64,000 nucleotides of DNA, taken from positions 62,001-126,000 of the forward strand of contig PUQB01000209.1 in the NCBI GenBank assembly GCA_003024785.1, read 5' to 3'. Shown one piece after another: positions 40,333-51,557 of the stretch (position 1 is the stretch's first letter; each line of letters begins with the position of its first letter). Below the pieces are notes generated by a model. It did no database searches. It had not been told where the DNA came from and saw nothing but the letters and a program-made list of their open reading frames with translations. A program made the position numbers and the translations under genes. The DNA comes from Selaginella tamariscina (Eukaryota; Streptophyta; Lycopodiopsida; Selaginellales; Selaginellaceae).

Positions 40333-41263
40333 ATGGCAGACGAAACAGAGGAGTGGACGGATTCTGCGTCAGGCGCTGCCGAGCCGAGCGATGTGGACCT
40401 GCTACAGCGAGCATGGCGCAACGAGAAGCTGTCGCCGGAGCTGCTTGATTACCACAAGGATCTCGTGCAGCGGATTAAGGAGCAGATTGTGCTCTTGGTA
40501 AGTTACATTCGCGGTTGCGTCCAAATCTTATTTCCGATTTTCTCAGGAAGAAAATATTCTTTCCTTTTCCGAAGAGGCGACTGATGAGCTCATGCTGTCG
40601 TTATACCGTATGGATTTGGATCGGACGTTGTTCCTCTTACGTTCCTACTTGCGGGCACGCTTAGTTAAGGCGAGTACTCGGATTTTCCTTTTTCTTAAAA
40701 AGCCGGATCATTTGGTCTAATGCAGATTGAGAAGTTTGCGCTTCATATATTGACTGTGCCAGAGGTTTGGGATAGATTGTCTGATCAGGAACAAGACTAC
40801 GCCCAAAGGTAATGATATATATATAGCAATAAAAGAAAAGGCAGAAGCGGTATGCTTGCTGTGGAGTAAAATGCAGTACGTGGATGCTATACAAACTCAC
40901 CTGGATTCTTCCGTCCTTAGCAAGCTCGCAGAAGGATACAAATCCATGCTAAAACAGGCTAGCTCGAGCAATGACAACGACTTGGGTAAACTTAGAAATA
41001 TATATATATGTTGCGTAACAGCTACATTTTGAGCAGTGGTGGAACCTCCGCTAGACACTTTCGTATTTTCTAAGAGCAGGAGTGATATACATGCGTTTCA
41101 ACTCGATGACAAGTGCGTGTTGTGGTTCTTTCTAATGATAGTTCAATGTGTTTTGTTTAGCAGGGGCGAGGACACACTTGATATGGGATCACAGGATCTG
41201 TGCATTGTGAACTACAGACCAGTGAAGAGACTCCTTGAAACGGATAGGATCGAGCTTTACTAA
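40333..41263 (+). CDS. SLD5: GINS complex subunit SLD5
   Basis: Subunit of the GINS tetramer that, with CDC45 and MCM2-7, forms the replicative helicase. The start MADETEEWTDSASGAAEPSD leads to LQRAWRNEKLSPELLDYHKD, then EEATDELMLSLYRMDLDRTLFLL and RSYLRARLVKIEKFALHIL, the alpha-helical A domain of SLD5. The C-terminal B domain has PLDTFVFSKSRSD and ends DLCIVNYRPVKRLLETDRIELY, a typical SLD5 tail. Several short introns are present. One has a GC donor (AAG|GCGAGT at 40670). The junction near 40808 needs one more G to keep frame. It is sandwiched between prolidase (56 nt upstream) and the cysteine-desulfurase-like gene (33 nt downstream) on the same strand. Confidence 0.9.
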
Positions 41264-41296
41264 GAGAAGTTTTAGGTCATTCTGTTAATCAAGGAT

Positions 41297-42748
41297 ATGT
41301 TTCTTCTTTCAAAAAGCGGTATGTCAGGAATGCTAAGATCCCAATTCCCGTACTACTCCAGTCCGGGAGCATGCAATCTCCCAGTGTTCATGGAAAATGC
41401 CGGAGGCAGCCAGTGCCCAGCCGTGGTAATCGATTCAATTGCCGATTACATGCGGCAGTCCTATGTGCAACTAGATGCGGGTTATGAACTCTCCGGGAAG
41501 GCCACCTCTATAGTTGTAGCTGCCCACGATTTCATGAAGGACTACATGAATGCTAGAAGAACAGGAGAAGTAGTGTTCGGAGCTTCCACGTCCCAGCTGT
41601 TAATGACTCTCAGCTGCTGCTACTCCAAAATCCTTGTTCCAGGTCAAACAATGTTTTATTTCTTGTTCGTCCCTTAAATCCACCTCACGCAGAATAGCTA
41701 GAATCATTCTTTCTTGGCCTCTCTACGCTGGTTTCTTCCATGCCACTGCAATAAATAACCCAGTGTTGTTTTTTTTTGGTACAGGTGATGAGATTGTAGT
41801 TCAGGAGTCGAACCACGAAGCAAATGCTGGCCCATGGGTCCAGATGGCAGAGCATGTTGGTCTCACACTGAAGTTCTGGCCGGTAGACTGCGATACATTT
41901 GAACAGAGGTTAGAGTCCCTGAAGGCATTATTATCAGAGAAAACAAGGATAGTGGCCGTGGCTCACGTGTCCAACTTGTTGGGAGGAATTCTCCAGCTGA
42001 CAGAGTGTGTTGAGCTGGTAAAGTCGATGACAAATGGTAAGGCAAGAGTGGTTGTAGACGGGGTTGCATTCGCTCCACACAGGGCTTTGGACGTTGAGAA
42101 ATGGGGAGTCGATTGGTACGTCTTAAGCTCTTACAAAGTCTACGGCCCTCACATGGCCGTGTTATATGGTACACACGATGCCTTTGAGGAGCTGGACGGT
42201 CCAACTTCTACTTCATCCCACGTACAGATGCTCGATACAAGTTTGAACTCGGTGGGGTGAACCACGAAAGCTGTGCAGGCGTGCTCGCTCTGCGGGATTA
42301 TCTCAAGTTCCTAGCTACCGTTCTTGGAGAACAACTTAATAACGAAGGAGATGCCGTGGGTGACAGAGGAATAGTTGAAGCGGCCTTTAGGAATGTGGTG
42401 TTCCTTGAAGAGCCTCTACAAAAGATGCTTCTTACATATCTCAACTCCAAGACGGATGATGTGTTAGTGGTAGGTCCAGTAAGTGCCAGTGTGGAAGATC
42501 GAGTTCCAACTGTGAGTTTTGTACACAAGACAAGGACTTCAAGTGAGATCGCGAAGGCTGTGCAAAGTGCTGGCTTTGCAATTCGCAATGGGCATATGTA
42601 TTCCCACCGGCTGGTCAGTTGCCTGCATGCTAAAGGGAAGCTGTACAAGAATTCCATCAAGGATGGTGTGGTTAGAGTTTCCATGGTGCACTACAATACT
42701 CCAGCCGAAGTCGAAGCACTCGTTCAATGCCTTGAAACTATCCTTTAA
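41297..42748 (+). CDS. Cysteine-desulfurase-like PLP enzyme (class V aminotransferase fold)
   Basis: Pyridoxal-phosphate enzyme related to the cysteine desulfurase-like group found in bacteria and plants. The reaction is not proven from sequence. Two exons: 41297-41642 and 41785-42748. It opens with FPYYSSPGACNLPVFMENAGGSQCP and STSQLLMTL. VQESNHEANAGPWVQ, VAVAHVSNLLGGI and RVVVDGVAFAPH carry cofactor-pocket residues (His and Asp), and the PLP-binding lysine is in DWYVLSSYKVYGPH. The second half has ELGGVNHESCAGVLAL and ends VRVSMVHYNTPAEVEALVQCL. One base is missing near 42200-42206 (before NFYFIPRTD). The start at 41297 is the first ATG in frame; the ATG at 41321 is equally possible. No clear transit peptide. 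The stop lies 28 nt from the facing HSP90 gene. Confidence 0.87.
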
Positions 42749-42776
42749 ACTATATATCCATTGGTTGTACACTCTT

Positions 42777-45416
42777 TTAATCAACATACAGTTGCTCCTC
42801 CCATCTTCTTCTCAGAGCTCTCGCCTCCTCCAGAATCCTCAGCATGTTGGTCAATGTTAAGACCCAGCTTAACCATCCGGTTGATCCTGGCGCCAAATGC
42901 ATGAGGGCTCTCCAGTGCAAATCCTGAAGTCAGCAGTGCAGTTTCATACAGCAGCACCACCAAATCCTTAACTACTCCATCATCTGGATACTCCTCTGCT
43001 CTCTCCCTGACCGCCTTAATTATCGAGTTGTCTGCATTAATCTCCAAAGTCTTCCTCGGGCTCATAAAATCCGCCATGCTCGTATCACGTAAAGCTTGAG
43101 CTTTCATTATACGCTCCATGTTTGCAGTCCACCCGTACTTCCCAGTGACTAGGATACATGGGGAGCTCACTATACGATCTGATACCACCACCTTCTCCAC
43201 ACTATCACCCAAAATCTTCTTCATCACCTTGCAAAGGCCTTCATACTGTGCTTTCTTCTCTCCCTGTATATCACAAATGTGTGTGTGTGTGGATCAGAGC
43301 CATAAAACAAACCTCTTCTTCTTCTCGTCTTCAGACTCTTCCAAGCTCAGCCCCTCTCTCGTGATGGCAATCAAGTTATGAGCTTCGTACGCCCTAAGCT
43401 GGCCAACTGCATACTCGTCAATAGGATCCACCATAAACAGAACTTCAAGGCCACGTTTCTTAAGTTTCTCCAAGAAAGGAGAACGTTCAACGGCAGTCTT
43501 ACTCTCTCCAGTGATGTAGTAAATCTCTTTTTGTCCCGGTTTCATACGGGTCACGTAATCCTTCAAACTGGTCATGTCATTACCTATGAAAACGTACGTA
43601 ATGTAGCATGCATATGAATGTGAATTGTTTTGTTACCGGTCCTGGTAGAATGGTAACGAAGTAGTTCTGCCAACTTTGCCCTGTTCTCAGAGTCTTCGTG
43701 GATGCCAAGCTTAACATGTTTGGAGAAGCCTCGTAAAACTTGGCATACTGCCCCTTGTTCTCGGCTATCTCGGCAAAGAGTTCCAGACATTTCTTGGTCA
43801 AGTTCTTCCGAATAACTTTAACAATCTTATTGTGCTGCAGCATCTCACGTGAGATGTTCAGTGGCAGATCCTCAGAGTCTACGATGCCGCGTATGAATCG
43901 CAAGTACTCTGGAATGACATCCTCGCAGTCGTCCATCACGAAAACTCGCCGAACATACAGCTTAATGTTCCGCATTTTGCTCTTAGGATCGAACGCGTCG
44001 AAGGCCGCACGTCTTGGCACGAACAGCACCTGGTCATATATATATTAACCAAAACTTTCACATTCTGACAACTGAGACAACCACGATGGATTTTAGACGG
44101 AGTGATAGTTTGTTTACCGCCTTGAATTCAAGTTGGCCCTCCACCGAGAAGTGCTTGACAGCCAAGTGATCTTCCCAGTCGTTAGTGAAGCTCCGGTAGA
44201 ATGCAGCATATTCCTCGCTTTGTATTTCCTCTGGCTTCCTCATCCATATTGGCTTCTGATTGTTTACTAGTTTCCACTCATGTCGATCGGAACTTTCTGC
44301 ATCTCCGGATCTAGGAACCCGGACAGATATCGGATAACCGATGAACTCGGAATGTTTCTTTATCAGGCTGATGAGCCTCTTCTCTTCGAGATACTCCAGC
44401 TGCAGACAACACACACCATTACCAACTGGTGTGAACTTACATACACGTACTTAAAGATGTATAGACGAATATGTCGCTCGCGCGCGCACACAAACGCAAA
44501 AGAAGGCCATGCTAGCAAAAACTAGATGACTCCCACCTAGCTTGATCTCAAACAGGAACTTCAAACTTTAATTAAACAACATCATAACTCAACAAAGAAA
44601 TCAACAAAAGTAACTCACACAATGTTTATGAACATGTCTATCTTACTTGATCGTCCTTAAGATGAAGAACAACTTTGGTACCACGAGTGAGTCTTTCAGT
44701 TGAGGTGTCCTTTGTAATAGCGAAAGACCCTCCAGCTTCTGACTTCCACACGTACTGGTGATCATCATTGTGCTTGGTTACGACTGTTACACTGTTGGCC
44801 ACCAAGAAAGCAGAAAAGAACCCCACACCAAACTGTCCAATCAGAGAAATGTCTGCTGCTCCAGCAGCCAAAGCCTGTGCAAATTCCTTTGTACCAGATC
44901 TTGCAATGGTCCCAAGATTGCGTACAAGCTCTGCAAACAAAATATGGTTAGACAGTTTGATTAGATTTCCAAATGTACTCCGTACCAGTTGTGACTTTAA
45001 TGCTGCATGAACACCACTATTGACATCCTCTCAACACTTGTTCGATCTTTATACTCCTAATAACCATTGTTCACAACCAGTAATATGTGCACATATATGA
45101 ATATACCGGTCTTTGTGAGTCCAATTCCACTATCGATGATGGACAGGGTTCTTTTGTTCTTGTCCGGGACAATGTGGATGAAAAGCTCAGGTTCGTCCTT
45201 AAGTTTGGTTTTGTCTGTTAGGCTTTGGAAGCGAATCTTATCAAGTGCCTGCATACATGCAATGTATATATATATTTGTGTGTGTATAATGAAACCCACA
45301 TCTGATGCATTGCTTATGAGCTCCCGGAGGAAGATATCCTTGTTACTGTAGAACGTATTGACAATGAGGCTGAGGAGCTGATTGATCTCCGCCTGGAAAG
45401 CGAACGATTCTGCCAT
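42777..45416 (-). CDS. HSP90: HSP90 molecular chaperone, cytosolic type, atypical C-terminus
   Basis: ATP-dependent chaperone. The start [20 protein letters not shown] is the cytosolic form, without organelle leader. N-domain ATP site: [38 protein letters not shown] and [14 protein letters not shown]. The middle domain has VRVFVMDD-like [35 protein letters not shown] (with the catalytic Arg region) and [12 protein letters not shown]. The C-domain has [28 protein letters not shown] and [17 protein letters not shown] is missing near 43716 ([10 protein letters not shown]). The raw C-terminus is KKMGGATVC (stop 42781). One base over it would read KKMEEQLYVD (stop 42777). The usual MEEVD is absent either way. 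At least five introns are short and GT-AG; two carry simple repeats. Confidence 0.94.
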
Positions 45417-45736
45417 TCTTATCCTGTTTAAGCCCTATCCCGAATTGGAGGGAATTATGAATTATGAAACAACGCGCCTTTTGATTTAGTAAAGCATATC
45501 CTTCAGAATATGCGAGGTGATGTCAATTATTAAGATCGAGCTAGTTCATTTATCAGTATGACGTCTTTGGTTACAAAAGTGAGTTGCGACAAAGGGAACG
45601 CCCCAAGCCCAACAACAAAAGAATGGGTTACTAGAGAGACTTGCAAAACTGTATATACTACCCGTGTTTCCTGTCTCCTTGTTCTCTATATATATATATA
45701 GACTGACCAAGCCAATTATATTCCCTGTCCCCGTCA

Positions 45737-47523
<1,787 letters not shown>

Positions 47524-49924
47524 CTTCTGTGAGATCCACCAACAAATCCCCCAAAGAAATGAGAAGAATTCAGAGAAAACTCACACACACTAATCCGGAA
47601 TTGGTTGCAAATCTAATTGAATAACAGCGATCCTCGAGTATTTATAGATCAGGGGGCATCACACTGACCTGATTCACGCGCCTGTGGTCCACAAAAGTGC
47701 GAATTGGCGCCGTGGTGCTTGTGAGCCGATGTAGATCAGCAGACACCTTTCCCCCCGCCCTATATTTCTTTTCCCGTCTTAAAATAAAAACAAAGCAAGA
47801 AAAAAAGGGAGCAGTAGGAGCAGTTTTTATTGCTTATGTGTCGCGCTGGGGCAGATTTGGCGTCCGCGTTTTTGCGCATCAGAAGCTCTAATTTGTGTCG
47901 CCCCATTTATATACTTAGCGGCATATTCCGTCGGACTAACTCCCGTCATTTGAATATTCTCCCATTTGATGCAACTAACTTCCGCTAGCTTGATTTTGCT
48001 GATTATTATTATGGGTCTTGTGTGGTGGATATCACTTTACCTAAACACATGCATGCACACCAAGCAACCAGCTGGAAGATCCGGCCACATGGCACCACCT
48101 CAGTCATAAACGTCAACCTTATCGGCTCAAGCATTCTAAGTCTTCACACCTCTGATTGTCAAGGTTAACACGGAAGATTGGGTTGATTCGAGGATGAGGA
48201 TGAGGATTGTGATGCAATGTGGGTCTTAGTCTATGGATTCATGCATACATACAAACTATGTGTAGACACGCTTGTTCAACGAATAATATCCCGGATTCAT
48301 CACCAATTACTGGCAGGGGAGAGCGACTGTTGTTGAATATCAAGTTCACCCCCTTTACCAACTTTTAATATATTTTTTGTGGCCGCCGTTGACTTCGTAG
48401 CATATTCCTACACGTTTGAATTGCTAAACGTGTAAATACAATATAATATCCCATCGTATATGCTCAGATATGCCTTATTTTCCAGGGATTTTCTTTTCTT
48501 TATTGATTCAAAATTAACATACACAATGGGCTGTATAAATTACTAGGGAGTTTCTTTTCTTTTATTAAGCAGATTTTGAAACAGTTGATTCAAGTGGTAT
48601 TATATATAATCACAAGTCAAAATAAATAGTTCATTGGTGAAAGAATTTAGCCGAATTCCTTTTCTTTATTAAGTAATTTTTGGAACAACATATGTCAAAA
48701 TAAATAATTAATGCAACAGTAAAAGGTCCAGGCTCTAATTCCTCCTTCCCTTCCAAAATATTCACCATTAACTAGAACACTTCCTTAACATTACAATGTT
48801 AACATATCACGGTTTTGCCACTTATTATTGCATTTACAAGTGAGCAACATTAGTTTCACTATGATTATCATTTATATTTTAGAGTTTAATTGTTATTACG
48901 TACTAGGTTACGTTAACAAGCCTTAAATAAGAATAATACATTTAATTATTTAACGATGATCTAACTCAGCGTTGTTATGTATTTACAAGCGTATAGGCGG
49001 AAAATTAGCACTTCAAATATGAAATTCTTACCCAAAATTTTGATGTCCCAATTAGGTTTTTAATTGGTTCATGATCCCTAGGTCCTAACTCACGCCCGTT
49101 GAGTAGGATTTAGGAATAGAAGTTAAGATAGGATTAAAACTCAGATAGACAAAGTGGAATATAAGTAAAAGGAATGAAAAAAAGATGAGAAAGAATAAAA
49201 CAAGGGGAGACACTTAGCATGATTGCGAGTCAACTAATTCATATTAAGAAGAAAGTCAAAAGCTTGACTCAGCAACACTCACAAAGATTGAAGCTCAAGC
49301 TCACGATTGTTCACATAAATGATGCTGTTACTCTCATTTCATGAATAAAGCATGAGTGTGTCCATTACTGTAAAAAATGAAGACTAGTTTAACTGCATGG
49401 TATAAATGAAGATTGCAACATGTAACAACAGACTAATGAATAAAAGAACAAACTCAAGCTTGTATTAAACCAATATTGAAAGGAAAATAACGTGTCATGT
49501 TATTGAATTGAGCTTGAAAAGTAAAAACTGAATGAATTGGTGATGAGTGAACCCCTTGATGATTCTTCCGAAGAAAAGATGAAGGGGTCACTAACTTAGT
49601 CACATGAGGACCCTCCTCTACTTGTGTGATTCTTTGGTTTTCCAAAAGATTCACTACATCAAAGATCTTCCATTGCAAGGGTGTTGATCAGACGTTGTTG
49701 ACGGCAAGGTCTCCACCTTGGAAATGGAGGATGTCAATCATGAAAACGTCGACATCACTTATACATGTGTCAACCACATCACACGAATTGTACACCTGCA
49801 TCCACGTCCATGGCCCCAACCTTGTGTTGATACACATGCAGCAACAACATCATATCATTGTCCCAACTACAGAGCATCGTCAAGAGTCACTGGAGCCAGT
49901 GCATGCAAAGCCCTACAAGGTCTT
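47524..49924. other. Intergenic region upstream of UGE to element C
   Basis: No family-recognisable gene was found. The UGE promoter lies in the first few hundred bases. 48.3-49.4 kb is AT-rich. At 49.6-49.92 kb a GC-richer segment is open on the plus strand (EMEDVNHENVDITYTC) and could be the remains of another element, but I could not identify it. Confidence 0.5.
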
Positions 49925-50477
49925 TGTCACGACTCGATACAGGATACAGGATACGACTTACAGAGATTCAGCCTACAGGATATGCGATACAGGATTCGGC
50001 CCGCAGGATATTCCCACAGGATATGCCACAGGATATTCCCGTAGGATATTCCTCACAGATATTCCCGCAGGATATTCCCGCAGGATATTCCCACAGGATA
50101 TTCCGCAGGATATTCCCGCAGGATATTCCTACAAGATATTCCTATAGGATAAGGATGACCAATTTTGGCTAGTGACTAGATTAGGCTCATGACCAGATTA
50201 GCTTGGAGTTGTGAGCATAAAAGCTCCGACCTAATTGTTGTACAATCAGTTACAATCAACACCAGTCATTCTACGATTATTCTTGTTCCTTGTTCTTGTC
50301 TTGTTCTTGTCTTACTCTTTGCCTCCTGCTCCTGTCTTGCTCCCGGATCCTGTCTTGTTCTTGGATCCGTCCTGTTCTGTTCCTAGTTCCTGTCCTGCTC
50401 TCGGTCCTGTTCCTGAGTCAAGCCTTCCTGTTCTCGGAATCCTACTTGCTTCCTGGTTCCTGGATCGTGGCTTGACA
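49925..50477 (+). repeat. 5' LTR of element C, with tandem array
   Basis: Begins TGTCACGACTCGATAC and ends GGCTTGACA. From about 49990 to 50150 it is an array of short units of the type CAGGATATTCCC(G/A)C, roughly ten copies with small variations. Further on it holds GAGCATAAAAGCTC at 50214-50227 (TATA-like box in a palindrome), then a C/T-rich segment with repeated TCCTGT/CTTGTTC units. Confidence 0.92.
50216..50259 (+). promoter_or_regulatory. Element C core promoter and probable transcript start
   Basis: CATAAAAG at 50216-50223 sits about 29 nt ahead of CAGTTACAATCAA at 50247-50259. The spacing is that of a TATA box to a start site. The same pair is present in the other LTR of C and in both LTRs of B. 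The start site is inferred from spacing only. Confidence 0.55.
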
Positions 50478-50479
50478 GT

Positions 50480-50492
50480 TTGATTGTAACTG
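50480..50492 (+). other. Candidate self-priming site of element C
   Basis: TTGATTGTAACTG starts two bases after the 5' LTR. It is the exact reverse complement of 50247-50259, the presumed 5' end of the transcript. No tRNA-like site beginning TGG is present here. See the finding on self-priming. Confidence 0.6.
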
Positions 50493-50579
50493 CTTTCATA
50501 GCTCTTCGTTTCCCAGCTACCTTTTTTTTTTCCTTGATTCTTTTCCTTCGTTTTTCTCCTTTCTTTCTTTCATACGATC

Positions 50580-51557
50580 ATGGCTGATTTTGAGCACTTT
50601 CAACGCGAGCACCAAATGTTGCTTCATGAGCTGGCCACTTTGCGCCAAGTGGTCACCGATCTACAAGGCTCCACCCATGCGGCACATGCAGCTGCTGATG
50701 CATCCTCCAAGGCTGCTGCGCAGGCTCTCTCTCAGGCATCGGTGGTTCCTTCTTCATCGAACTTTTCTCCGGAGCCGAAGATCAGCATGCCAGAGAAGTT
50801 CAGTGGCAACCGTGCCGATTTCCAAGGTTTCCTGAATCAGATCCGGCTCTTGATCCGCATGCAACCACGCCGCTACTCGACGGATGCACAAAAGGTTGGC
50901 CTTTTGGCATCCTTACTAAGTGGATCTCCACGAGCTTGGGTTGCTCCCTTGCTGGAGCGTGACGACCCATTGATGGAAGACTTTGAAGGTTTCGTGGCTG
51001 CCTTTGAAGCCTGCTTTGGAGATCCTGATAAGTACCGTTCTGCATGCACAAAGTTACGGAGGCTCACACAAGGATCCAGACCAGCTTCCGTTTATGCATC
51101 CGAATTCCAGCAATTGTGCACGAACATTCCATGGGACGAGACTGCATTGATCGAACATTTCCGTTTTGGGCTGAAGGACGACGTGAAGGACCTTCTCCTT
51201 ACGTTACCGGATGCCCAAACGTTAGCGGAGATCATGCAACAGGCCGTTCGCTGCGACAACCGTTTGTTCGAGCGCCGTCAGGAAAAATTCCGTCAGCAGT
51301 TCCTGCCAGCCAACCCTGTAGCCGTAGCACATGTTCCTGCGACACCTTCTGGAGCAGTTCCTATGGAGGTTAACAATTCCAAGCGTGGCCCACTTTCAAC
51401 TGCTGAGAAACAACGTCGACGGGGTGAGAACCTATGCTTGTATTGTGGTGCAGCAGGACACAAGGTGGCGGAATGTCCTAATAAAGCCAGGAAGTTCAAG
51501 GCGCGTGAAGCCGAAGCTGAAGTTCAGCCGGAAAACTTCAATGTCCACTTCGTCTAG
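50580..51557 (+). CDS. Element C gag with CCHC zinc knuckle
   Basis: 325 codons in one open frame. The N-terminus [21 protein letters not shown] is helical and likely coiled-coil. The capsid part has [41 protein letters not shown] and [20 protein letters not shown]. The knuckle is [14 protein letters not shown] (C-x2-C-x4-H-x4-C), about 40 residues from the end. Gag stops at 51557, while the protease frame is already open from 51521, so the two frames overlap. Confidence 0.92.
   Translation: MADFEHFQREHQMLLHELATLRQVVTDLQGSTHAAHAAADASSKAAAQALSQASVVPSSSNFSPEPKISMPEKFSGNRADFQGFLNQIRLLIRMQPRRYSTDAQKVGLLASLLSGSPRAWVAPLLERDDPLMEDFEGFVAAFEACFGDPDKYRSACTKLRRLTQGSRPASVYASEFQQLCTNIPWDETALIEHFRFGLKDDVKDLLLTLPDAQTLAEIMQQAVRCDNRLFERRQEKFRQQFLPANPVAVAHVPATPSGAVPMEVNNSKRGPLSTAEKQRRRGENLCLYCGAAGHKVAECPNKARKFKAREAEAEVQPENFNVHFV

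Noticed and set aside
47697-47891. Open frame on the plus strand upstream of UGE
   Set aside because: No recognisable motif, biased composition, and it lies where the UGE promoter would be.
49600-49924. Possible coding remnant left of element C
   Set aside because: Open on the plus strand but without any motif that I can tie to a known gene or transposon domain.
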